Below, piece after piece: positions 12,672-25,100 of a stretch of 64,000 nucleotides of DNA (its first letter is position 1; the number at the start of each line of letters is the position of its first letter). The DNA is taken from NCBI GenBank assembly GCA_037576195.1, contig CM075102.1, positions 42,714,745 to 42,778,744 of the forward strand, given 5' to 3'. The position numbers and the translations under genes are program-made. Under the pieces are notes generated by a model that saw only the letters and a program-made list of their open reading frames with translations, searched no databases and was not told the origin of the DNA. Source of the stretch: Phytoseiulus persimilis (Eukaryota; Arthropoda; Arachnida; Mesostigmata; Phytoseiidae).

Positions 12672-15600
12672 CGGACGCGGCACGCGGTGGAAGCAACAAT
12701 CGAGCAGGAGATCTCTCAGAGGGGAAGCAGCGTGCAAAAGCGTCCTCCGCAGCCTTATAGATGACTTCGCGGCGTGCAACGGAACTCTCACTGGATGGAT
12801 ATTCGACAGCATCGCAGGGATCGGAATTCGATTCTTAGAAGTCGGACGAGACTGTCGAATCAGGAAACATTGTGATACGAATGTAAAAAAAATCGAGAGT
12901 CTGATGAATAGAACCTAGGAGTTCCGGCATTATGCAGGAATCACCATCCATCAATCCATGGAACATGGGGACTTGTGCCTTATTGTAAAGAACTAAGAAA
13001 ATCCAGCTATCAAAAACTCATCCATCCATCTTGCCGTATAGATAGAGTGAACGTTTAGCCGCATCACTGCCTGAACTTGGAGGCCCTTGCAGGCGAGATT
13101 AAAGACTCTGGAGCGATCTCAATTTTCGGAGACTCTTCTGAAAACACGAACCTTGAGAGCTTCCCGGGTTCGTCGTTGCCCTCGCATGTGTTCGATACCG
13201 GCTGCGTATGGAATAACCAGGCGTGCCCCCTTTCATGAATTATAGTTCCAGATTCTGCCGGTTCCGCACGGTTCGTTATGATGAGATTCCACTGTTCTCG
13301 CGGAATCCTCGAACGGGACGCGAGCGTGGGCGTCCTCTACAATGTTTAATGGAGGCAGAGTGATCATGGCAACACCGATGCAGTTTTGGTGGGGGCGGAC
13401 CATGAAGAGCCGAGTAGCAAACTTGCTCGGGCAAACCCCACCAGATGGTGACTCCCAGTAAAAACCTCTCTCGCTGTTGCCGAGAGGCGAACCCTTAGCT
13501 AAACTCAAACGAAATTAAGCAATTAAGTCAGGTAGAAGAGGGAACTCAGTCTCGTGGAGGAATAGCGTAGACAGAGCGAACTGGGGGCCGGGAGGCTACC
13601 GCTCCCTAGTAGACCGCTCCCATCCATCCAGAATTCTTTGCTGAATTTTCCAATGAATGGCGAGAACGCAGCCGCACCCCCATAGCCGAGATGTGGATAG
13701 TCAAGCATGAAGCTTAGCTGCAAGCCTCTCCCCCCCAGTGCGCCTTGCAAAGCCCCTCCCCCCTCATCTGAAATGCAAAACACTCAGCTCCCCGCCGTTA
13801 TGCTTGGTAATTTGTCCGTTTGCCCATGGCACCCCTTCAGTACACTCATACTTTTTGAGAGGAACATTCGTAGTCGTCGTCATCGTTTGTGGCCGCCTCA
13901 TGGCTCCCGGCATGGTGGCATGCGCGAGCTCAAATCCTGTTCCATTTTTAATCGTTTTTCTGAGTCTGCTGATGCATGACTGAACGCCCGCTGGCGTCGG
14001 CTCGAAACGCTTCGCTGGCTCAATCGTTCGGAGAAGAATTCTCGGAATGAACTCATTAATGAATCTGAGAAGAAAAACTGTCGTCGCGCGCGTTCCGGCG
14101 AACGCTAACGATTGTGTAACCACCCACCGGCATCTCCGTCATCCTCGGCTCCAACGACTCGGAGGCGGCGGGAGCTGCAATTCAGGCATTCAGGATCAAC
14201 AGGGGGCTCAGTCGGTCTGGGAGGCTATGTCGACGCCCGATTGCACTCTCGGCTGCAATCGCTCTGTCTGCAGTCCGTGCTCTCGTGTGAGGTTTTCACT
14301 TGCAACAGTGGTCAGCTCCGAGGTGCTCCAGATTTTCTGGGAGATATCCGGCGAGAAATCACCTGAACTCGGAGCCGCTCGGACAGTTCCTGGACAGTTC
14401 AAATCCTTCGAAGTGGCGAAGTCGGAGAGGGAACTGAACCGTTCAATCTCCTGCTCCTTGCCGCGAGGCTGATGTAGACATTCAGAGAGTCGCAGAACGG
14501 TCTGGGAGGGACAATGAGCTGCTTCCCACATCAATTCAAAAGCTGCACTGATGCGTCGCTAAGATAATTCGTAGTAGTACAACGTTTCACCAACCGATCG
14601 ACCGTCTGCCGGCCTGCTTGTTATTTAGTTGGCTTCGTCGCTGCTAACGGTTCCAGTTGAGTTGGTTTTTTAGTTCAGCTGCTATTTGAGAACGCGTTTC
14701 ACAGCGAGCACAATTACGAACTATGGAAGATTGATTTGGATCAGACTCCCCTCCGAACAGGAGCTGGTCGAAGAGTGCTGCCTGTTTGTCTGCGTCACAG
14801 TTCTACACATCCCGTTAGGTTGGCCCATCGCCCGACATGTCTTCCTTTCATTCGGTCTCGTCATGCGCTGTAAAAAAACAGAGAGCTCGAACCCGTCGAC
14901 GGGCCTTCTGGGCTGACGGAGTGAGTGAGCGAACGAACCGGACCGCCAGCTGGACCTCACTCAGCCCTTCTGGAGATGCCTCCGAGCCTGTTGGGATTTT
15001 TCGATCGACAATGGCCGCACCTCGGTCTGGACTGTTCCGCGGAGCATCAGCCGAGTCCTCCGAAACTCGAAGCAACCAGAACAGCTTGCGACGACCGTAA
15101 GGTAGTCTGGAGTTTTTTCGCGGATCGCTGACGGCTCGCTTGAATGAAATTTCGAATGACATCTCCCATCTGGAGCGCGGCGAGCTCTTTCAACACTCAT
15201 GAGAGCGAGATAATTTACGAGACTTACGAATATATAACGACGAGGACACAATCATTTCAGAATGGCCGTCGGAAGACTCCGGTCGGAGATTTGCGCCGAA
15301 AGTGTTGTCTGTCTCTAAGGCACCGCACCAGAATCTGGCCCTGAAAGGGAAATCTACGGTTACGTTCCGTTTTAGCGATCCTTTGCGAGAAGAACGCTAC
15401 CAAATCTCTATCCGTTTCGACGTCATCCCGGAAATCGAATTCCGTTGTGATTCCCTCGAGCCGAACGGGAACGCCGAGAGCGGAGAGGTCGCGTTGACGG
15501 CGAACCGGTCGGGGTTTAGCTCGGAGTATTCCGGAGCGGAACCAGCGAGATAGAACTCGAGTGTGGGGGACGAACGCGCCCGAACGTGCCCAAACGCTCC

Positions 15601-17256
15601 GCGGCTCTTCTCAGAGATATTCCGAGCGGGACATACTCGAGCCCACCACTGCTGAGAGCTCGTTTACGAGAGAATATTCTGAGAGCATCGACAAGTGAGG
15701 CAAAAGGCTCCGTGAAAGAGTTGCGTCGCTTCCTCTCTCCGTCGATTCTGTTCGTCGGTACCGGGATCAGCCCCCTCCGAATCGACTGGCTGGTTTGCTT
15801 CTGTTTTTAATATTTCTCGCCATACCGACAGATGAAGAGCTCTTTCGGAGACGAACCTTGACGAGGGATCTTGGGAAATATTAATTTCGGAATCCCAAAA
15901 TCCCTTCGTACTCGGGGAAGAACACGCTGCCGCACGCGGTCGGGACTCCGCGACGGCAATATTCGCATGAGGGAGTTCGTGCCTAACCCCATCTGCCTAG
16001 CGGCGGGCCGTAAGCCGCGGGCAAGGTTTTAAGGGAGGGTTTTGAAGAATGAACCAAAAGACGGCTGCTGCTGCTGTTGAGAAGGGGTGTTGGAACAATT
16101 AGACGAAGCTTAACTCGAGAGTTTTCCAAAACCCAAAAAGTCCTCACAACTATTAACGCTCCAGCGGCAGCAGCTGCAAGAACCTCGGCGAAACGTCTAG
16201 GTACGACAACAAAATTCCGGTCGTTGTCGGATTATGCTAAAAAAAAAAGTGAGCCTCGCGAGTGGTGGGATCCGGGGGCTCGCCGCTCAGCCTTCGCGGA
16301 GACGGCGGAATCTGGGAACGAGGTGATTCCGGTGCTGAGGGAAAACATCTCCGCTGGTATTACGATCGTGCGGCGAAAGCCGGGATGGAGCGGGTTTCCC
16401 AATGAGCTGACAAGAAGAAGCTCAAGAAAAACGCATCGACGTTATTTGGGTTACGCCGTCGTCGCCATCGGGTTTTATCTCCTTTCTCGCTATCTATCTT
16501 TGGGATCGAGTTTGAACAGAAGTGAGCCTCTAATTGAAGCGCGCGCGGAAACTTTTGAGCTTCATCGATTCCGTTGCCAAAAGTTGCTCCCGCGAACTTC
16601 CCGTACGGAAGATGGCAACAGATGATCAGCCGATCGATTCGATAAGACTCTCGGAACGAACTTTTCCGCAGCTGCAGCCCTCGCGACCTCTAATTGACAT
16701 TGTTGTGTTTGCGCGCTTCCTCATGCGGGAGGAATTGGAAGAGCGGCGGGGGAGAGGACAACTTCAACTGAAAACAACGGGAAACGGAGAGAACGACCGC
16801 TGACGGGAGAGCATACATTCATGGAGAGGGATTCAGCCCCGGTACCGGGATCGTCCTCGCAATAAGCAGCCTATCTGAGACCGGATTCGATTTGGTGGAA
16901 CGATGATAGCCGAGCCGGCGGCCCCACAAGTGGATCGACCCCGCAGGGAGCGGAGGGCGCCTCTGGTAAAGAGCGCAGCTGGCGCGTTTAACGACCTCGA
17001 TCGATGTGCTCCAAGGTCGTTCCGTGGAATCAACGGGAGAACGACTGCAACGGTCACAATTGTTTGAGAGATACGGTCTTCGTCGAACGGGCGGAGGGAG
17101 ACACTAAGCCTTCCGCCGGAGCCTTGACTTAAGTGCTCCGTCCGACGGCCCCCACTTGGAGCAGGGGTTGACATTTTGAGTGAGTTTGGAGTTTAGAGCA
17201 CGCGTAGGAAAATCCCCTCGGCACGTTACTCTGCTCGCCCCTCAGTTGAGAGTTTC

Positions 17257-17280
17257 CTGCTGCTGCTGCTGCCGCCGCCA
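17257..17280. repeat. CTG/CCG trinucleotide repeat
   Basis: Five CTG units run into GCC/CCG units. This is short simple-sequence DNA, followed after 6 bp by a GTAAGTGAG donor-like string that has no convincing exon upstream. Confidence 0.75.
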
Positions 17281-17456
17281 CCGAAGTAAGTGAGGCCGGC
17301 TGGCAGGGAGGAAGACAGCCAGCCAGCCTGCCCTGCCCTCTTTTATAGCGACTCCACCTTGAAGGCAACAACCCTCTCTAACATTCACTCCCTCTTTTGC
17401 CAACCAACTTTCCCGTCGTATGGGGTTAGGCAGACGAAGAAGAAAGAGAAATGCAG

Positions 17457-17472
17457 GCCGGCCGGCCGGCCG
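17457..17472. repeat. (GGCC)4 tetranucleotide repeat
   Basis: Four exact GGCC units, with more GGC/CAGC-periodic sequence on both sides (17288-17330 and 17473-17495). One of the 4-bp periodic tracts that recur in this window. Confidence 0.75.
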
Positions 17473-20400
17473 ATTCGGCAGGTAGGCGAACAGGAAACCT
17501 AGCAAGCTCGTCGTTGGCGATTGGGAGACGCCCAGATACAGCAAACGCCTCGAGAGGTTTCCTCGTTGATCCTGACGGGACGCGCCACGTCCTTCAGATC
17601 CGTTCCTGGTGTGCCAGGATCCGTCTCCGAGATCGAGCTGAAGCAACGTCGTCTTGCGTTGACCCGTCTCCTCTCCCATGGGGAATTCTAGTGAGATCGA
17701 AACCACCGGCGCTTCTGAGTCGCCCTCTTGGACGCTGCTGGGGAAGAACACGAGCTCGACTCCGAAACGTTCGTTCTTCCAACCGTTGCGCCCCCGCCGT
17801 CGCTCTGAGACCTACCTCCAGCCGTCCGATCGGTGCTCAATATTCAGAATTCAAAACGAAGGCTTTGAGCTCCAAATAGAAGTTACTTGTTAAGCCGACG
17901 AGTAGGCCGAACGAGCGCCATCTCTTCGAGCCGGTGGTAAGCCAGCTTTACCCGAGCGAACGAACGCCGAATAAAAAGATCGTTCGTTGGCCCCAGCTTG
18001 CTCGATCGCTTCTAGGGCACCGAGCGGTCGTTGCCGTGCATATGATTATTATGAACGATGATTCGTTGATCCTCAGAGAATCGCACTGCGGTGACGATTC
18101 AATCATAACTAGAGCGCGCCCTCTTGAGGTTTCAATCCCGCTGCTGTTGCTGTCCGCCCGACCGACCGGCTTCGGTTCGTGCCATGATTCTGCTCTGAAG
18201 AAGCGCATTGTGGAAGCCCGTGTTGCCGCGGACGGGACAGCTAAGGAAGCTGGACGTCATCGGTGGCGGGCTCACGCCCGGGCGTGGGGCCTTAGTTCTC
18301 TAGGTTTAGTAAAGTCGCTATCAACTCGAAGAACCTAGCAAGAAGGAGAGCGGCCGACGCAGAACGTCGACGGAGCTTTTGTTCGCACCAAAGTTCAGAG
18401 TTCCGATCAAAGAAACCGTTCCTTGACATTCAAAAGCAGCGATGGCAGAATGGTAACGAGGAAGCAAAAATAATCAAGAGCAGAGTCGAACTCCGACGCC
18501 CGGAGCGAGAGAACCCCGGGCCGCGGTTTGCGGCTCCAAGTCATGCTGGAAGTACGTGCTCCCATCGGAGAACTCCTGGAACAGTTTGTTGCTCGTGTGC
18601 AGTTGTGAGAGTTTTTGCGGAAGCAGCCGATATACCCTCGGTTCTCGTCTTGTTCTCGTCCTGCTCCTGTTCTTTCTCAGACCCCGACTTGCCGTTGATG
18701 CTTGCCCGCTCGTAGTCACCAAGCAACCGCAGCTGTGTGGGGTGACCGCGCTGTTGAGTTTTATGTTCGGTCCCTCTTTTTGCACTTTCCTCCGGGAATA
18801 CTGAGACTCCCCGGAATGTCAAGAGCTCGCATGCTAGAGACAGACTGGCGAACGAGCGAGCGGTCGGGCGGGCGAACCTGTGCGGGCTTTTTGTCCGAGC
18901 CGCTTGTTGTCACTTCATGCGCATTCCTGTGGTTGCTATTTCCTCGATGGGTTTCCTCCGTTCGCTTCATCAGCGCGAGATGAGCCCGAAGCGCAATCGT
19001 CTTTCGATTGAGGATCCCGTCTGGGAAACTCCAGCGGACGGGATTATGCCCGAGTCCAATACGCTCGACGAGGAGAGCCCGCCGCGACTTCGCAGGTGCT
19101 GCGACAGTCTCAGCGAGGGGGGCGCTCAGGTAACAGGCGCGAAGATCGATAGTGGATAAAGCGAGATGGAGGGACCGAGGGGAAATACTTCCGCAGCGAG
19201 CGGTTCTGTATTCTCTGTCGGGCGACCAAACGAAACTGCTATTCGACATCGAGTTTCTTTGTGGCCCCTACAGGCGCCAGATAACGTCTAGGGTATGCAA
19301 AACAGGAGTCGCTTATCGCCTAAAGCCCTAGCAACGCACGAGGCTCGAAACTTGCGCTCAACGAGAATCAGAAGAAGGAAACTGCATCGAGGAAACGGCC
19401 CCACCGTTCGCTGAGCTGCTCCCCGCGTAGCTGGCATTTTATTCGATGAGGCCACCGTCTCGATCCCATCGCCGCTACAACCAGGGCCGAAGTCTGTTCA
19501 CCAATGCCGAGGAAACAAGCGGCCCCGTCGCCTTCCCGCTATGGGTTTCGGCTCGCGCCTGGTTCGCGTCAGGGGGAATGAGGCCGGCCGGAATGGGATG
19601 ATCCTCGAGGCGAGAGGTCGCCAGGCACTGAAGGCGACCGATGATTCCCCATCCTTGGGCTCATTTGTTCGCGTTCTACGTCCCTGTTGTTTCGAAGCTC
19701 GATCACTCAAAGGAAGGCGGTAGTCCACAAGCACCGGAGCGCGCGCTCGCGTGCGCTGCCGAGATGTTCCTGCTCTCTAACGGTTCGCGTCTGTGAGATG
19801 GTTCATTTGTTCGATTCCTCGTCAGTTGCGGAAGTCTGATGTGGAAGCTCAGGAGCACGCGAGGAAGTTTCGGCGTTCATGAGCGATACGCGTGAACTCC
19901 TGTATCATCCTCGTTGGCTTGCTCGGAGGTTGGGTTGGAACGTTTGTGGATCAACGCGCTCGCGGGGCACCGACAGCAAACCACTGCGCCGACTTCCCAG
20001 AAGACGCGGGGAAGAACTCTCTTCGAAGTCTAATTGCACCTTCACCCCGACTCCGTCCGTACAGCGCGCTTGTCGCTCCGGTGCGCCTCTGCGAGGCGTA
20101 TTTTCGAATCAGGGTTTGAAACACTTCTGCAGTGAACATCGGCGGCGATGCAATTCCTGCCGCAGCATTGCAAGCGCGGACGAACGAGCGCCCGCGGCAG
20201 CCGGCCAGGGATCGGAACGGCGTCTGGGGGACGGTCCGTCCGAGGAGGAAAAGGAGGCTGCAAGAAAAAGGAGCCGGGGCGAGGGAAAAGCTTGTCAAAA
20301 CGCAAACGCTCAGTTATTAGCTGACTGCTTCCAATAGTGGCTTGCAAGTTGCCGACGACGATGCAACGAGCAGAGCCGGATGGCTTGCCGGCCGCGACCC

Positions 20401-21460
20401 GAGCAGGAATGCTAATGGACGATTGCGTCGTTTGCGCTAGCTGCTTTTTAGAACGTCGTAAAGCGGCCGCTGTTGCTGCCGGACTCGCTGCTACTCTGAC
20501 AGCAGGACCTCCGCGAGCCAGTGAGCTCGCCGTCCACAGTTTGTCGATATAATGCAACCCTTGGAATTTCGCCCCACCGTCCGTGATGATGGCCTCACAG
20601 GATTTTTTCGGAGATATCGCAAATGAAAGCGAGATGAGCGCGTTGCGTCAGATCGCGCTTGCTTGTGGCTGTTGACGGCAGGTCGCTAGGAATGCTCGGG
20701 AACGCGCTCAGGCGAGCTGAAACACGCGTTAAGCAAGCAGCGAAAGCTCCAGGCTCTCGTACGGCACAGAAGGGTTTGCTGTTGCCGCTAGTCGAGTGGC
20801 GCAGCCTCGCTCTCGAGGATTCGAGGACATTGTTGTCGTTTCGGGGAACGAGCGAGCGGATGAGCGTCCGTCCGGAGAGGCAGACCAATCAACGATGGGA
20901 GGCGAGTGTTCGGAAGCGACTGAGGCAATAGCAGAACAGTATGGGCTGTTCAGGCAGGCTGACTATGATAACATTTTGTCAGATTGAACAAGCACGGCAC
21001 TTCGCGGGACGGTATTGTGGACAGGCGAGTCGCAGGGATAAACGCCCGGCCAGATGTGCCAGTGATGACTCAGAGATAATCTAACTCGATGGGGTGCTGC
21101 AATCAACAATCGCGGTCTCCGACGCTCACTGTACAGCGCAATCCTCAAGTGCTCTTAACCCGAGCCGCAAGCGGACCGGCGGGAGAGCAGGGAACTTTTC
21201 GAGCCCGAGCGGGCCCTGAAGACCCGGTTGTGCCAAATGCGGATGCGAGCGTATTTGAAAACCATCCCCTTTTTTCGGCGCGGGTGAATCGTCTCACGAG
21301 CCCTGTTGTGAGCGAGGAATTTCCGCAGAAATGTAATTCGCTGAAAAAAACTTCTGCTTCAACCAATGAGCGAAGGATTGTGTGCGAGTAATGAGCAGCT
21401 GCACGAGCGCACATACCTCACGTTCTCGGGAAGCTCCGTTGCTTTTTTTTTATTCCAAGT

Positions 21461-21922
21461 TCATTCGACCAACCCCGAGTGCAGAAACTCAGAGAACACG
21501 GTGGTCTGGGCTGGCAGATGGGTTGATAGTAAACTTCGGTTAGGCAGGGAAAGGGGCAGAGCTCGGAACGCCGCTCGCTGTATCCGGTTGATCACTCGCT
21601 TGAGTGTGCGCTCAAGCTGTGGGACTCCAACGTTTTCGAAGTTAGCCTCGTTGCCTTCCACTGAGCCCATCGGAGTCTCGATCCGAAGCCCCATTTCCTG
21701 GACACTTTTTGTTTTCGGGTCATCGTTCGCATCGAGGTACGGTGGCGATGACGGAGAACAGCGCGACCAACACCCTGTTGCGAACGGCGCTCGATGGACT
21801 CCGGGGCTAGGGCTCGAGCTCTGACGAAGAATCACTGGAACGAGTCCTGATGAGTTTGCAGCAAGGCTCACAAACAGCAATTCAGTCAATAAAAAAAACG
21901 AAATGGCAAGGGCAGATCTCAC
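21461..21922 (-). CDS. Candidate 3' exon, unrecognised; poly(A) signal after stop
   Basis: The minus-strand frame is open for 153 codons and continues upstream without an ATG, so if real it is an exon rather than a whole gene. The N-terminal part is strongly hydrophobic (ISFFLLTELLFVSLAA). It could encode a signal or anchor segment, or the T-rich run beneath it could be an intron pyrimidine tract ahead of an AG acceptor. The C-terminal half is charged and mixed (for example VQEMGLRIETPMGSVEGNEA). The TGA at 21461-21463 is followed 6 nt later by AATAAA on the same strand (21449-21454), which favours a gene end. That signal sits in an A-run, however, so it may be chance. The frame conflicts with the plus-strand candidate at 21903-22103; at most one is likely real. 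No family recognised. Confidence 0.22.
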   Translation of the reverse strand: MRSALAISFFLLTELLFVSLAANSSGLVPVILRQSSSPSPGVHRAPFATGCWSRCSPSSPPYLDANDDPKTKSVQEMGLRIETPMGSVEGNEANFENVGVPQLERTLKRVINRIQRAAFRALPLSLPNRSLLSTHLPAQTTVFSEFLHSGLVE

Positions 21923-22103
21923 AAACTTTGCGACAGTTAGCTTGGCTGCAACTCGCGATAAATCGACTCTTTATGACAGAGCTGCTTCAGCTGCCGCCGC
22001 CGACCCCGATTCCGCCAATCCCGATGCTGCTGCTAGAGCCGAAGCCGATTCTGTTGAATACCTCGAAGGCTTCGTGATTAGGGAACTTTACGAGCGTCGG
22101 TAG
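21903..22103 (+). CDS. Candidate small or C-terminal exon, Ala/Asp-rich, unrecognised
   Basis: The frame begins MARADLTNFATVSLAATRD and runs 66 codons. It stays open upstream to about 21828, so 21903 may be a start codon or an internal Met of a terminal exon. The middle is Ala/Asp-rich (AASAAAADPDSANPDAAARA) and the end is acidic then basic (VEYLEGFVIRELYERR). The TAG is at 22101-22103. An AATAAA lies 32 nt downstream at 22136-22141, followed by a T-rich stretch, a plausible 3' end. A short ATG frame lies just upstream at 21748-21810. I recognise no family. The competing minus-strand frame over 21461-21922 is the main reason for low confidence. Confidence 0.28.
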   Translation: MARADLTNFATVSLAATRDKSTLYDRAASAAAADPDSANPDAAARAEADSVEYLEGFVIRELYERR

Positions 22104-22135
22104 ACAATACCCAGCTCGTATATACGGAGCTTAAG

Positions 22136-22141
22136 AATAAA
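22136..22141 (+). terminator. Candidate poly(A) signal AATAAA
   Basis: Canonical hexamer 32 nt past the stop codon of the 21903-22103 frame, in AAGAATAAAGTTTTTCC with a following T/C-rich stretch. Position and context suit a plus-strand 3' end. Such hexamers also occur by chance several times in this window. Confidence 0.25.
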
Positions 22142-22199
22142 GTTTTTCCCTCCAGATCGGATCGGGCCAGTGCCAGACGCTCGTCGCTGTCTGCCCACT

Positions 22200-25100
22200 G
22201 GCTCTGAGGCTGACGTTATTCGCTCGGAGCTTACCTCTCACAACAAACTTCTTTTCATATACAAACGAGAGAAATAATCCTGCTTCATGTTCATCTCTGC
22301 CAACACAGCGACCAACTCAGTGAGGCTCACACCACATGCCAAGGCTCTCCAGTGCAATATAAGGGCGAGCTTCAGTCTGGCACCCTAATTAAGATGGATT
22401 CTAGAGAAATGAGTCCATGGCGCGCATTCTTTTGATGACGTTCAGCCGCCGGTATCCGACATGTTCATGGTCAAGTTTCTCCACAACTGATGCATGAGTA
22501 TTCCATCAATCCTGTTGTTCCTCCAAGATCCGTTCGAGGATTCTGCCCCCTGTTACATCACCCTATCAAGGAGAAATATCTGGATTGGCATTTCTCTTCG
22601 GATTCTAGTGGTCAAGCCAGCCCTCTTGTTCCTGATTCAATGCTTAGATCCACTTCCACCGTTTTCCGATTCGTCCATTATTTTCATTTCCGCATGGTTT
22701 TCAACGCTTTTTTATTCCTCGGAAATCTTCTTTTAATTCGATGGCTCGCGCTCCAGACTCGGGAACAACGTCTACAAACAATAAAAGTACCCTCACCTAT
22801 GGCTCGCGCGACCGACCAGAATACCCTGTGTACAGCTTGGAGCAAGCTGCCGTCTACCTTTGTTCGGATTGACTGGAGAAAGGGGAAGGATCTCTCGCGA
22901 TTCGTTATTATGTATGTTTGGCCTTGAGGTTTTTCGGGTGCAACATGTATCCTCGGCGAATGCCATTCCTTCGTCGGACCTACTGTTGTCGGCTCTCCGC
23001 AGTCATTCATTTCGACTTCTGGGGCACGCGATCGCAGGCGATGAGTGCGGCGCTTGAGATGGATCTGGTATGAGGCCAACGACGCCCGCTCCCTCATCCG
23101 CGGGGATTGGCGAGTCATATTCTCTATTCTGTGCAAGCAGCTGGGCTGGCTCCTCCACGATGCCCACTACTTGGGCATCGATCTGCACGAGCGTCCACGA
23201 GGAGCAGAACCATTTCCAATTGGAGTGGAAACAAGACGTCAAGATGGGATCCGCGAACCTCAGAACGCCCTCAGTTTTCCAGACGCTGGCAACTTGAAGA
23301 GTCCTGCGGAGAGTCGCAACCGCACTGAGCGCCCCTACTGGAGGACATTCCCGTTCATGCGATTCCAGATCGTGAACATTTGCAAGGCGATGAAAACGGA
23401 GATCATGATGATTTTTGAGAAACGTCCAATTTTCCTCGTGGGAAATCCTTAAGGAGACATACAAGACGCAAAGTTAACCTAGGAGAAGTCGCCGTCGAAA
23501 ATTGTGAGGGATCGACCCATCCCACAGAACTGAACCCTGGAAATGTTTTCTGGAGCATTTAATCGGTCGAACTGTACGGTTACATTCCGCTTGAGGCAGG
23601 AAACATTAGTCAGAATGGAGTTGTGAAATATATTCCCGTCTCCCCGTCTTCAACCTCCCAATCAGAAAGATTCCATCACTTGGGAACCGAGAACGCTGAG
23701 CACATCGACATCAAACTCATTTATTCCGGAAGAATGAAGCTCCCGATTTCCTGTTGATCCCGAAGTTTCCTCCTGTTTCTTGCTCACGGATTTTCGCGAA
23801 TTGCTCCTTCAACTTTTTGCGCTGAGGTCGGGCACCGGGTGGCACACGCCCGGAAAGAATGGAGACCCTCCGCTCGCGTTCACTCCGAGTCATTTGGCAA
23901 GCGGACACAAGCAGCGATGGATTGATTGATAATTCTCCCGAAAACAGCATGTTGTGATTTCATTTTCTCCCTGTGGACTTCGATAGCGGAACTCGATCAC
24001 GTTCACATTGTTTGGCGTACGACTCTGATCCCGACGCGGCTGATCGAAGCTTTCAGACGAACTGACCCGAGGGTGTACAGGGTCGGTGACGGATGGGGTT
24101 TCGTCGATCTGTTTTTCAGCTCGCTCGCTGGTTTCCTCCTTTCGCGCTTGCTTCCCACTGCGATCTTGGCAAGACAGCGGCAAGCAGACAAGCGGGCGGG
24201 CGAGTAGGGAGTCGTGAGGACCGGGAGCTCATCAACGGCGAGGCATTGTTCATCGTCGTGATATGAGCAGAGGAAAAAATGACGGAAAAATTCACCGGTT
24301 CCCGTCTCTGTTGTCTGTGAAGAATATATATTCATTCAATCTGGCAGCCCGTCCGGTTCTCTGGCTGACGGGGTAGACGACGGTCCACCGGCGAACCACC
24401 GAAGGAATCGGGCGGACGAACAGACAGAGGGCCGAGTCATCTATCTCTCCGTCCAAAGAGTTTGTTAATCAAGTCTTCTTTGTCTACAACGCTGCGGCCG
24501 CGGTGGTGTCGGCCGCCGCCACCGCTGCTTCTGCTACGTTCACACAACACAGATAATTTAAGTACGAGATGGCGCTGTTCAGTTTTGTTGTTGTTGCCGG
24601 AATCAGCTCCGTCTCAGCTTTCTGTCGGCTTGCCCCGTCCATCGGTTTCTTGCTCCCTCGTTCGCTGGCTTGCCTGCTTGAATGCCTAGCTGACTGACTG
24701 ACTGCTCGCTCGGTCGACGAGATTAATGGCAATCGTTAACACACGGCATCCATCGAGGTAATTATAATATTTTTAATCAACGTCTCGTCTATCGCTGCTG
24801 CCGTCGTCGTAGCTGCGAGCTGCGCTCAACAACAAAAGCCCCCATCACTAACAGCGGCGAACCATCGTCATCTCCATCATCGTTTCCAGTGCTCACTTTC
24901 TTTCCTCCGCGATTTTCATGAGGAGGCATGCGGCGGAACGAGGCGCGCTCTTTTCTCCCTCGGCTCATGCCCACACAGTGCTTCGAGGAAAGGCTCCTTT
25001 GAGGAGCCCGGGCTCAATTCGGCTGCGAACAGCGTATGCACGAAGTTGATCTTATCTCGCGAATACCGTGGCTTTCCCTGCCCACTATTCGAACAGAAAA

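Larger units (their letters stand above)
1..21360. other. Region: no supported gene
   Basis: No recognisable gene. Open frames reach about 185 codons on either strand, commonly overlapping in antisense, and none shows a domain I know. Two frames near the left end are the most protein-like: a minus frame at 1416-1874 (152 codons) and an overlapping plus frame at 1240-1568 that stops inside a GTGAGT donor-like site at 1569. They conflict and neither has other support. The rest is unique-looking sequence with short simple repeats: GAGC units near 5940, CCCG near 7480, a GTC run near 10410, CATC near 11455, CTG near 17260 and GGCC near 17460. It also has small inverted repeats (listed separately). 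AATAAA-type signals occur, for example near 4625, 5477 and 5868, but follow no convincing frame. Confidence 0.5.

Noticed and set aside
12679..12689. 11-nt match to miR-124 (GGCACGCGGTG)
   Set aside because: The seed start (AAGGCAC) does not match, and no upstream arm complementary to it forms a precursor hairpin. The nearby 9-bp stem does not include it.
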